A stretch of 64,000 nt of DNA from Marinobacterium nitratireducens (GTDB lineage Bacteria > Pseudomonadota > Gammaproteobacteria > Pseudomonadales > Balneatricaceae): positions 1 to 64,000 of the forward strand of contig NZ_BMLT01000005.1 in assembly GCF_014645375.1 (NCBI RefSeq), written 5' to 3'. The notes under the pieces were generated by a model. That model was given only the letters and a program-made list of their open reading frames with translations, searched no databases and was not told the origin of the DNA. Shown here one piece after another: positions 11,707-19,296 of this stretch. The translations under genes and the position numbers were made by a program. The stretch's first letter is position 1; each line of letters opens with the position of its first letter.

Positions 11707-11981
11707 TGGAACCCAACCGCAACCGGCGTCTGCAGCAGCGCCTCGAACGCCAGGCGAGGCGCCTGAAGCAGGCCGAGCGCGAACGCTCGACGCTGCTGGC
11801 GCAGACCATCTACCTCGGCACTCTGGGGCTGGTGATGGTACTGCCGGTCGTCGCCGGCGCCTACATCGGGCACTGGCTCGACAGTCTCGCGGATGGCTAT
11901 TCGACACGCTGGACCCTGAGCCTGATCTTGCTCGGGGTCATGGTCGGCGCCTTCAACGTCTACGCGCTGATAAAGGAGTAG
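11706..11981 (+). CDS. atpQ: N-ATPase accessory membrane protein AtpQ (AtpI/AtpZ-like)
   Basis: A 91-residue protein with a highly basic N-terminal helix (RNRRLQQRLERQARRLKQAE) and two membrane segments separated by a loop containing GHWLDSLADGY. The second segment, SLILLGVMVGAFNVYALIKE, is typical of the AtpI/AtpZ superfamily. In N-ATPase operons this protein is AtpQ, thought to help c-ring assembly or Mg2+ handling; the exact role is inferred from AtpI. Usually a second small membrane protein, AtpR, follows; here atpB begins three bases after the stop, so AtpR is absent. Confidence 0.82.
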
Positions 11982-11984
11982 GCC

Positions 11985-12671
11985 ATGGCCGGTCTCGACA
12001 TGTTCCCCAGTACCCTTTTCAGCATCGGCCCGGTCGCTATCAGCGGGTCGCTGGTCACATCGGTCGCCATCACGGTCGTCCTGGGGTTCTCGGCCCTGGT
12101 GCTGTCCCGACGCCTCAAACCGGATCCGGGCCCCTTGCAGCTGCTGGCCGAAGGCATAGTGACGGCGATCGAGGATGCGATACGGGCGGTGGCGCCGGAT
12201 CATGTGCGGCAGTTGCTGCCGCTGATCGCCACCCTGTGGATTTTTCTCGTGGTCGCCAACCTGGTGGGGCTGATTCCGGGCATGCACTCGCCCACGCGCG
12301 ATCTCTCGGCGACCTCGGCGCTGGCCATACTGGTGTTCCTGTCGGTGCATATTTACGGCATCCGAAGCCAGGGTATCAAAGCCTACCTTCGTCACTACCT
12401 GGCGCCGACTCCGGTGATGCTGCCGTTCCATATTCTCAGCGAAATCACTCGCACCATCGCCCTGGCGGTGCGACTGTTCGGCAACATCATGAGCCTGGAG
12501 ACTGCAGCGCTGCTGATTCTGCTGGTTGCCGGCTTCCTGGCGCCGATCCCGATTCTGATGCTGCACATTATCGAGGCGCTGGTGCAGGCCTATATTTTCG
12601 GCATGCTGGCGCTGATTTACGTCGCCAGCGCACTGCAGTCGCAACAGTCAATTGGAAGCCGCCATGAATAA
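11985..12671 (+). CDS. atpB: N-type ATPase subunit a
   Basis: Membrane stator subunit a (228 residues), which forms the ion half-channels against the c-ring. Six or so hydrophobic segments are seen. The essential arginine lies in ITRTIALAVRLFGNIMSLE near residue 165, the conserved helix that faces the c-subunit carboxylate. The C-terminal HIIEALVQAYIFGMLALIYV matches the family's last helix. It follows atpQ by three bases. An unusual 293-base gap with an inverted repeat separates it from atpE, whereas all other genes of the operon are tightly packed. Confidence 0.9.
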   Translation: MAGLDMFPSTLFSIGPVAISGSLVTSVAITVVLGFSALVLSRRLKPDPGPLQLLAEGIVTAIEDAIRAVAPDHVRQLLPLIATLWIFLVVANLVGLIPGMHSPTRDLSATSALAILVFLSVHIYGIRSQGIKAYLRHYLAPTPVMLPFHILSEITRTIALAVRLFGNIMSLETAALLILLVAGFLAPIPILMLHIIEALVQAYIFGMLALIYVASALQSQQSIGSRHE

Positions 12672-12699
12672 CCTCGAAAACGCAAGCATGCAGAGAGCA

Positions 12700-12881
12700 G
12701 TAGGATGGGTGGAGCCGCAGTGGCACGTTCCGTATCGGAGCTTCCCGAATTCGATGCGGCGCAACCCATCGAGTTGTCGTCCCGGTGATGTGAGGAACTG
12801 AACGCATGCGATGGGTTGCACGACACCCTTATCTGGTCAGCAATGGATTCCCCGCAGATAGCGTCGTTTCACCCATCCTAC
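12700..12881. repeat. Large inverted repeat inside the ATPase operon
   Basis: Two copies of the GTAGGATGGGT-family repeat lie head to head: one from 12700 to about 12773, the second inverted from about 12809 to 12881. The outermost 12 bases are perfect inverted repeats (GTAGGATGGGTG / CACCCATCCTAC). No ORF with family resemblance lies inside. It sits between atpB and atpE and could fold in the mRNA into a long hairpin. Confidence 0.8.
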
Positions 12882-12964
12882 GGTTTGGATAAGAGCCCCT
12901 CCGGACTCTGGGCCCAGTATTCGGCAACGCAGTTAGGTTTCAATATCCTGTCAGGAGAGACGAG

Positions 12965-13240
12965 ATGACCGATATTTCATGGATCACCCTGGCCACGACC
13001 GCCGCCACAGTGCTGGCCATCGGCATCGGCGTGCTGGGGCCGGCACTGGCGATGGGACGAGCCATCAGCAGCGCCCTCGAAGCGATCGCACGTCAGCCCG
13101 AGGCGGAAAAATCGATTATGCGCACCCTGTTCATTGGCCTGGCGATGATCGAATCGCTGGCGATTTACGTGCTGGTCATCGTGCTGATCGTGCTGTTCCG
13201 CAACCCGCTGCTCGAGTACGTGCTGCAGGCGGTGTCATGA
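12965..13240 (+). CDS. atpE: N-type ATPase subunit c (rotor ring)
   Basis: A 91-residue hairpin of two membrane helices joined by the conserved polar loop ARQPEAEKS. The ion-binding carboxylate is Glu63 in [10 protein letters not shown]. Compared with the Na+ site of Ilyobacter tartaricus c, Glu63, Ser64 and Tyr68 are kept, but the Gln32 position is Met30 and the Thr67 position is Leu65. So the Na+ ligand set is incomplete and proton coupling is as likely as Na+ coupling. A strong AGGAGA site precedes the start. The gene is separated from atpB by an inverted repeat. Confidence 0.92.
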   Translation: MTDISWITLATTAATVLAIGIGVLGPALAMGRAISSALEAIARQPEAEKSIMRTLFIGLAMIESLAIYVLVIVLIVLFRNPLLEYVLQAVS

Positions 13241-13265
13241 GCAACGGGTATCCGGAGGCTTATGC

Positions 13266-14075
13266 ATGGAACTGAGCGGTTCGACATTCGTACTGGAGAT
13301 CATCAACTTCCTGGTGCTGATCTGGCTGCTGCAGCGGTTCTTCTACAAGCCGCTGCAGGCCGTCATCGCCCGCCGCCGCGCCGGTATCGATCAGCAGCTG
13401 GCCGACGCCACGGACATGCGGGCCCAGGCGCAGGAGCTGCAATCGCAGTACGAAAACCGGCTGAGTCACTGGGAAGCCGAACGCCAGCGCGCCCGTGAAG
13501 CCCTGCAGCAGGAGATCGAGCGCGAACGGACACGGCAGCACGAAGGCCTGCGCGCGGAGCTCGACAAAGAACGCAGGAAAGCCGAGGTCAGCCAGCAGCA
13601 CCAGCTACTGGAACGGCAGCAGCACCTCGAACGCCTGGCACTGGAGCAGGGCAGCCGCTTCGCCACCCGACTGCTGGAACTGTGCGCCGGCCCCGAGCTC
13701 GAGACGCGGCTGCTGGAGATGCTGCTGAATGCCCTGCCGGGACTGCCGACGGAGCAGTTGCAGTCGCTGCGCGAACACGCGGCCGAGCACCCCGAAGCCA
13801 TCGAGATCACCAGCGCCTTCGAACTGCCGCCCGGAGACCGCAGCCGCCTGCAGCAACGAATCGATGGGCTGCTCGCCACCAAGGCAGAATACCGCTACCT
13901 GAAGGACCCGGAGCTGCTGGCCGGCCTGCGCCTGTCGATAGGGCCCTGGGTATTTCGCGCCAGCGTGCGCGATGAACTCAAGGGGTTTGCCGACCTGGTG
14001 CAGAGCAATGGCAATACCCGTCTGCCCTGCGCACAGGCGCTGCAGCCCGCGCAGACGGAGCAGGATCATGGATGA
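13266..14075 (+). CDS. atpF: N-type ATPase subunit b with delta-like C-terminus
   Basis: A 269-residue peripheral stalk subunit, about 110 residues longer than a normal b. It has one N-terminal membrane helix ([20 protein letters not shown]), then a long charged coiled coil (about 35-130). The C-terminal third reads [20 protein letters not shown], then [13 protein letters not shown] and SVRDEL. This matches the C-terminal signature of the delta subunit (SA-x-PL, DP-x-L-x-G-x-R-x-x-I-G). The operon has no separate atpH, so this protein probably replaces both b and delta. The start at 13266 follows a GGAGG site; its end overlaps atpA by eight bases. Confidence 0.9.
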   Translation: MELSGSTFVLEIINFLVLIWLLQRFFYKPLQAVIARRRAGIDQQLADATDMRAQAQELQSQYENRLSHWEAERQRAREALQQEIERERTRQHEGLRAELDKERRKAEVSQQHQLLERQQHLERLALEQGSRFATRLLELCAGPELETRLLEMLLNALPGLPTEQLQSLREHAAEHPEAIEITSAFELPPGDRSRLQQRIDGLLATKAEYRYLKDPELLAGLRLSIGPWVFRASVRDELKGFADLVQSNGNTRLPCAQALQPAQTEQDHG

Positions 14076-15555
14076 GTACAAGCTGCCGGACGGGCCGTTG
14101 ACGCGGCAGGCCGAATGGCTCCACGACTACCGACCCGAAGTCCGGATCGGCGAGCAGGGGCGCGTGGTCTCGGTCGGCGACGGCATCGCCTGGGTCGCAG
14201 GGCTGCCAACCGCCGCCATCGACGATGTACTGGACTTCGCAGATGGCAGCCAGGGCTTGGTGTTCGACCTCAACGTCGAATTGATCGGCGCCATCCTGCT
14301 GCATGCCACCGGGCAGCTGACCGCCGGCACCACGGTGACACTCAGTCCCAACCCGCTCAGTCTTCCCGTCGGTGACGACCTGCTGGGCCGGGTGATCGAC
14401 CCGCTCGGCAACCCGCTCGACGGCGGCCCGGCACCTGACAGCAACCGACGCCGCCGTCTCCAGGGCGCCTCGCCCCTCATCGTCGAACGCGACTTCGTGC
14501 ACCAGCCGCTCTATACCGGCGTCAAGGTCATCGACACCCTCATCCCGATCGGACGCGGCCAGCGGCAGTTGCTGGTCGGCGACGAGGGGCTCGGGCGCAG
14601 CTCGCTGGCGCTGGATACCGTCATCAATCAGCGTGGTCAGGACATCCTCTGCGTTTATGTGCTGATCGGCCAGAAAAGGTCCACCGTGGTCGATACCATC
14701 TCGCTGCTGCGCGACAAAGGCGCCCTGGAGTTCAGCACCGTGGTCGTTGCCGAAGCCAGCGCGCTGCCGGGTCTTCAGCACCTGGCGCCATTCGCCGGCT
14801 GCGCCCTGGCCGAATGCTGGATGCGCGCTGGCCGTCACGCCCTGGTGGTGTACGACGACCTTTCGACCCATGCCAAGACCTATCGCGAGCTGTCATTGCT
14901 GCTGCGCCGCCCGCCCGGCCGCGAAGCCTATCCCGGGGATATTTTCTCGGTACACGCAGGACTGCTGGAGCGTGCCACCTGCCTCGAAGCCGGGCTTGGC
15001 GGCGGCAGCCTGACCGCACTGCCGATCGTCGAAACCCGCCTGGGCGAAATTGCCGCCTATATCCCGACCAACCTGATCTCGATCACCGATGGCCAGATTT
15101 ATCTCGATGCCGAGCTGTTCAGCGCCGGCTTCCGGCCGGCGATCGACATCGGCAAGTCCGTCTCCCGCATCGGCGGCCGGGCCCAGCACGCCCATATCAA
15201 GCAGGAAGCCGGGCGCATGAAGCTCGACTACCTGCAGTTCCTGGAGCTTGAGCTCTTTACCCGCTTCGGTGCCCGACTCGAAGCGGAGATGGAAAAGAGC
15301 ATCAGGCGCGGCCGGGTACTGCGGGAGATTCTGAAACAGGACCGGCTGTCGCCGGTGTCGATCGAATTCGAGATGGCCTGGATGGTCGCTTTCAACGACG
15401 GTCTTTTGGACGACCTGGCGCCGGCGGACGTCAACGCCACCCTCGAGGACCTGGCGCAGTACACCCGAAGCTCGGGCCTGACACTGGACGAGCCGCACGA
15501 GCGCTGGTCGCAGATGCTGAAACACTGGCGCGACAACGAAGCGGGTCCGGCATGA
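14068..15555 (+). CDS. atpA: N-type ATPase alpha subunit with degenerate P-loop
   Basis: Alpha subunit of the F1-like head, 495 residues. The arginine-finger motif [10 protein letters not shown] is present, so it can support catalysis in beta. Its own non-catalytic nucleotide site is unusual: the P-loop at about 161-169 reads GDEGLGRSS instead of GDRQTGKT, with Arg replacing the invariant Lys. [18 protein letters not shown] before it is normal for the family. The ATG at 14068 is chosen because it lies inside the last codons of atpF and begins the usual N-terminal helix; an in-frame start at 13972 would add 32 unrelated basic residues. The stop overlaps atpG by four bases. Confidence 0.92.
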   Translation: MDEYKLPDGPLTRQAEWLHDYRPEVRIGEQGRVVSVGDGIAWVAGLPTAAIDDVLDFADGSQGLVFDLNVELIGAILLHATGQLTAGTTVTLSPNPLSLPVGDDLLGRVIDPLGNPLDGGPAPDSNRRRRLQGASPLIVERDFVHQPLYTGVKVIDTLIPIGRGQRQLLVGDEGLGRSSLALDTVINQRGQDILCVYVLIGQKRSTVVDTISLLRDKGALEFSTVVVAEASALPGLQHLAPFAGCALAECWMRAGRHALVVYDDLSTHAKTYRELSLLLRRPPGREAYPGDIFSVHAGLLERATCLEAGLGGGSLTALPIVETRLGEIAAYIPTNLISITDGQIYLDAELFSAGFRPAIDIGKSVSRIGGRAQHAHIKQEAGRMKLDYLQFLELELFTRFGARLEAEMEKSIRRGRVLREILKQDRLSPVSIEFEMAWMVAFNDGLLDDLAPADVNATLEDLAQYTRSSGLTLDEPHERWSQMLKHWRDNEAGPA

Positions 15556-16391
15556 GTCGCCAGCAACTCGAACACCATCTGCGCAAACTGAGCGAAGCCC
15601 GCGAGATCATGAACGCGATGAAGTCGCTCGCCTTCATGGAAACCCGGCGCCTGAGCCAGCGCATAGAAGTGCAGCGAACCATGCTCGAGGGCATCGAGAG
15701 CGCCGCTTCAGAGTTTCTGGCAGCCTATTCCGGGTTTCGGCCGCCGCAAAGCGACGACCCGCCCGTCACGCTGCTGTATGGCTCGGAACGCGGATTCTGC
15801 GGCGCCTTCAACGAGCGCCTGCTGCAGGCGCTGCCGGCGGACATCAACGCGCCCGCTTCGCTCATCGCCACCGGTCGCAAGCTGTGCAGCCGACTGGAGG
15901 GGGATCCCAGGCTCTGTCATGCGCTCGACGGCGCCTCGGTACTCGACGAAGTCGGCGATACCCTGAACCGGCTGAGCGACCTGGTGGGCGAACTGGCAAG
16001 CGGCAACAGCCGGTTCAACCTCTGGGTGCTGTACCATGACCCGGATGCCCAGGAGGTCGTGCGCCGTCCGCTGCTGCCGCCGTTCCAGTCGTTGCCGCAA
16101 ACCGGCCCCAGGCACCCGGAACCCGACCTCAACCTGCCGCCGTCGCAGTGCTATGCCGGGCTGGTCGAGCACTACCTGTTCGCCGAACTCCATGCCATCG
16201 CCTATCTCTCGCTGATGGCGGAAAACCAGCAACGCATGCAACACCTCGACGGCGCCGTGCGCTACCTCGACGATCGCCTCGAGGCGCTGGCGCAAAAAGG
16301 CCGCGAAATCCGTCAGGAGGAAATTACCGAGGAGATCGAGGTCATCCTGCTCAATGCCGACAATAACGACGATTCGTCGATGTCGCGGTGA
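15552..16391 (+). CDS. atpG: N-type ATPase gamma subunit
   Basis: Central rotor shaft, 279 residues. The N-terminal helix [20 protein letters not shown] corresponds to the conserved IRSVKNTQKIT-AMKM region, and the C-terminal helix ([20 protein letters not shown]) matches the conserved MKAATDNA-type segment in a diverged form. The middle domain [15 protein letters not shown] corresponds to the SDRGLCGG motif. It is the last gene of the operon and overlaps atpA by ATGA. Divergence of both end helices is typical of N-type gamma chains. Confidence 0.88.
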   Translation: MSRQQLEHHLRKLSEAREIMNAMKSLAFMETRRLSQRIEVQRTMLEGIESAASEFLAAYSGFRPPQSDDPPVTLLYGSERGFCGAFNERLLQALPADINAPASLIATGRKLCSRLEGDPRLCHALDGASVLDEVGDTLNRLSDLVGELASGNSRFNLWVLYHDPDAQEVVRRPLLPPFQSLPQTGPRHPEPDLNLPPSQCYAGLVEHYLFAELHAIAYLSLMAENQQRMQHLDGAVRYLDDRLEALAQKGREIRQEEITEEIEVILLNADNNDDSSMSR

Positions 16392-16476
16392 CCTGCGAAG
16401 AATTCGCTTGCTATTTTAGACAAACCTAATACAAATAGAGCAATATGAACCTTCGTTCTGGTCGGGGAGAAACAGG

Positions 16477-16704
16477 ATGGCTGCGTCCACCAATATCGAC
16501 ACTCTGGTATTCCGTTTTGCCGGGCTCTTTATCCTGCTGTCATTGCTGCTGTCGCAGCTGCACTCGATTCAGTGGCTCTGGGTGACCGCCTTCGTCGGCG
16601 CCAATATGGTACAGGCCTCCTTCACCGGCTTCTGTCCGCTGGCCAAAATCCTGGCGAGGATGGGCATCGGCGCCGGTTCCGCCTTTCCCGGCAAGGCGCA
16701 TTGA
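16477..16704 (+). CDS. YgaP-like DUF2892 membrane protein
   Basis: A 75-residue inner-membrane protein matching the two-helix YgaP/DUF2892 domain. The diagnostic part is the second helix followed by [15 protein letters not shown], corresponding to the family GFCPLYKLLG motif. In YgaP this domain anchors a rhodanese; here it stands alone. The spacing from atpG is about 85 bases, so it may be read through from the ATPase operon, but a link to it is not shown. The upstream GGGGAGA-like site supports the start. Confidence 0.82.
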   Translation: MAASTNIDTLVFRFAGLFILLSLLLSQLHSIQWLWVTAFVGANMVQASFTGFCPLAKILARMGIGAGSAFPGKAH

Positions 16705-16739
16705 GGGCCAAGCCAAGGGGTCCGAAATCAATACCGGCT

Positions 16740-17048
16740 TCAATAATCGAACGGGACTTTTGACTGATCGATCTGCGCACGAAATTCATCGGACAGACGA
16801 TACCAGTCCAGCACATCCACTCGTATCGACAATTCGGACTCTTCCAGCGCGTCCTGCAAACGATAGTAATCTGCCGTAGGCATCGCGTTTTCACCCTCGA
16901 TCACCAGGTCGATATCGGACCAGGGACGGGCGGTACCTTTGACCCGGGATCCGAAAGCCCAAACCTTTTCACCATTCGCCAGGAACTCCTTGAGAATGGC
17001 ACTTAGCGTTTGACGATCGGAGGTTGAAAGATCAATCATTTTTGGCAC
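16740..17048 (-). CDS. mntA: MntA-type nucleotidyltransferase antitoxin
   Basis: A 102-residue minimal nucleotidyltransferase. The motif GS-x10-D-x-D is exact: Gly33-Ser34, then Asp45 and Asp47 in SDIDLVIEG. Members of this family (MntA) transfer AMP residues to a tyrosine of the partner HEPN toxin and so silence it. The start overlaps the end of the upstream hepT-like gene by 17 bases, so the pair is co-translated. Order toxin then antitoxin, as in the Shewanella HepT/MntA locus. Confidence 0.88.
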   Translation of the reverse strand: MPKMIDLSTSDRQTLSAILKEFLANGEKVWAFGSRVKGTARPWSDIDLVIEGENAMPTADYYRLQDALEESELSIRVDVLDWYRLSDEFRAQIDQSKVPFDY

Positions 17049-17451
17049 TTATCGCACTCAGCAGCGCACGGGCCGCAGGTAGAAACTCCACAGCAATCTC
17101 GTACACTTCCGTGGCCACTTTCGGATCGTAGATATGCGACGTCTGATTACGGGCACGGTGATACAGCATCCACTCGTCGACCGAATCGATCAGACGGCTC
17201 TGATGCGCCAGGCGGAACAGCTCACGGCGGGACACCCCTTCGACGTAACTGCTGCCCAGGTTATGATCCAGCCAGCGCTTCATGAACTTCCAGCACAATT
17301 CATAGGTGAACTCGAAATTCTGAATGGCGCCGGCGATGAAGGCATTGCGCTGCACTTCGGTCAGTGCATCCATAAACGGCTTTTTCTGGGTCTCGGCGAT
17401 CACCGCATCCAGCGACGACAAAGCCCGTTCCAGCCCGGAAAGATCCAGCAT
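17032..17451 (-). CDS. hepT: HepT-type HEPN toxin (HI0074 family)
   Basis: A 139-residue helical HEPN protein. The RNase motif RX4HXY is intact as RNQTSHIY (Arg101, His106, Tyr108). The Tyr is the residue adenylylated by MntA in the characterised Shewanella pair. YELCWKFMKRWL near residue 50 is typical of the HI0074 branch. The ATG at 17451 is chosen because the 27 residues before it in the longer frame are Cys- and Arg-rich and unlike the family. It is divergent from the FAN1-like gene and forms a two-gene operon with mntA. Confidence 0.88.
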   Translation of the reverse strand: MLDLSGLERALSSLDAVIAETQKKPFMDALTEVQRNAFIAGAIQNFEFTYELCWKFMKRWLDHNLGSSYVEGVSRRELFRLAHQSRLIDSVDEWMLYHRARNQTSHIYDPKVATEVYEIAVEFLPAARALLSAISAKND

Positions 17452-17613
17452 GTTCAACTCTCTAAACTTTAGTTCAGTGCATGATAGCGCGCACACACCG
17501 CCGCGACACGCCCTGTCTCCGTAGGACGCCATGAGCGCAGTGAATCGCGCCGCAGGGCAGCGGTTGCCAGCGCCGCCTGAAAGGGTAAGCTATCGGCATT
17601 GAATCAGTACCGG

Positions 17614-19296
17614 ATGCTCTCCTTGACCGCCCTGCCCGACCGCCCCGAAGCCGCCACGCTCGACAACCCGCTGTACTACCTGGAGAACTTTCGCACGGTA
17701 CTGCTCTGGGTCGGGGCACGCCATGCCGATCTGCTGCTCGAGTGCGAACGGCAACGACTCGACGCCTTCTGGCACCTGCCCGAGCCCTCCCAGGCACTGC
17801 TGGTACGGATGGTGATGCGCAAGGGCGAGCGTTTTCGCCTCGGCAAGCTCGTGTATGCCGAAATCGGTTCCAGCGAAGCCGCCCTGCAAGCTCTCGTCGA
17901 AGGCGACTGGATAGACCCCGATCCGCAGCTGTCGCTGGACGAGCTGTTCGCGCTGCTGACGCGACCGGAACTCGGACTCGCGCTTGGCGAGCGGATCGCC
18001 GACGCCGGCCTGAAAAAATCCCTGACCAAGCAGGCACTGTACGAAGCGCTGTCGCACGACGCGCCCGAGCCCGCGCCGCTGTCGCAGTGGTGGCCCGACA
18101 GCGGCGACCGGGTGCTGGCACTGAACGATATGGCGCTGTTCGAGCGTCTCCGGCTGATGTTTTTCGGCAACCTGCGCCAGGGCTGGTCCGAATTCGTGCT
18201 CGAGCAGCTGGGGCATCAGCGCTACGAGCAGGTGCCGCTCTCGAGCGACTCGCGGGCATTTCAGCAGCGTACCGACGTCGACGCCTACCTGCATCTGCAT
18301 CAGTGTCGCGAGCGCCTGGACGGCGACGAGCCCCCATCCGCGGTCTGGACGGATATCCCGCGCGAAGCCAACGCCAACCCCTGGCTAGAATCCCGCCGCG
18401 GCCGGCTGCTGTACGCGCTGGGACGCATGGCCGAGCGCGCCGGTGAACCGCTGCTGGCGCTCGAAGCCTGGGGCGCAAGCTGCCACCCCGAAGCGCGGCT
18501 GAAACAGCTGCGCCTGATGGAGCGGCGCGGTGAAGATGCAAACGCCTGGCCCCTGCTGCAGGCCGCGCTACCGGAGCCGCGCAATGCCGCCGAGCAGCAA
18601 GGGCTGGAGCGGCTGCGCAAGCGCCTCGGCAAGCGCCTTGGGCATCCCGTTCCGCCGTCACCCCGTGCGCGCGCCATCGAGACCATCGAGATCGCCTTGC
18701 CTCAGCCCGGCCACGGCTCGGTGGAGCTTGCGGTCGCCGAACACTTCAGCGACGACAGCTGCGAGCTCTACTACGTCGAGAACTGGCTGTTCAACGGTCT
18801 GCTGGCGCTGCTCTGCTGGCCGGCGTTCTATACGCCACTGCCCGGCGCCTTCTTCCACCCGTTTCAGGGCGGGCCGGCGGATCTCTACCGCGGCGACTTC
18901 CTCGAGCGGCGCCGCGCGCTGTTCGACGATAGCCTCAAGCTGCTGGACTCAGGCGAGTACCGGCAGCAGATACTCGACACCTGGACGCGCAAAGCGGGCA
19001 TCAGCAACCCCATGCTGTACTGGCCACTGCTGCCCCGCGAGTTGATCGAGCGCGCGCTGGACTGCATTCCGCCGCACCACCTGAGAGCGGTTTTCGAGCG
19101 CATGCTCACGGACCTGCGCGAATACCGCTCCGGCCTTCCGGACCTGATCCAGCTCTGGCCCGACGAGCGACGCTACCGTCTCATCGAGGTCAAGGGCCCC
19201 GGCGACCGGCTGCAGGACCACCAGCGCCGCTGGCTGGGCTTTATGCGCGAACAGCAGATGGACGTCGCCGTCTGCCACGTGAAATGGTCTGACTGA
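17614..19296 (+). CDS. FAN1-like VRR-NUC nuclease
   Basis: About 560 residues, the length of the bacterial FAN1 homologue characterised in Pseudomonas aeruginosa. The C-terminal VRR-NUC domain has the PD-(D/E)xK active site: GLPDLIQLWPDERRYRLIEV, followed by KGPGD, giving Asp and Glu-x-Lys. The N-terminal region NPLYYLENFRTVLLWV and the middle helical (SAP/TPR-like) part fit FAN1, a 5'-flap structure-specific nuclease acting on crosslinks. The ATG at 17614 is used; a TTG five codons earlier is possible. Its stop overlaps the start of the helicase gene by one base, so the two are coupled and probably act together in DNA repair. Confidence 0.88.
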   Translation: MLSLTALPDRPEAATLDNPLYYLENFRTVLLWVGARHADLLLECERQRLDAFWHLPEPSQALLVRMVMRKGERFRLGKLVYAEIGSSEAALQALVEGDWIDPDPQLSLDELFALLTRPELGLALGERIADAGLKKSLTKQALYEALSHDAPEPAPLSQWWPDSGDRVLALNDMALFERLRLMFFGNLRQGWSEFVLEQLGHQRYEQVPLSSDSRAFQQRTDVDAYLHLHQCRERLDGDEPPSAVWTDIPREANANPWLESRRGRLLYALGRMAERAGEPLLALEAWGASCHPEARLKQLRLMERRGEDANAWPLLQAALPEPRNAAEQQGLERLRKRLGKRLGHPVPPSPRARAIETIEIALPQPGHGSVELAVAEHFSDDSCELYYVENWLFNGLLALLCWPAFYTPLPGAFFHPFQGGPADLYRGDFLERRRALFDDSLKLLDSGEYRQQILDTWTRKAGISNPMLYWPLLPRELIERALDCIPPHHLRAVFERMLTDLREYRSGLPDLIQLWPDERRYRLIEVKGPGDRLQDHQRRWLGFMREQQMDVAVCHVKWSD

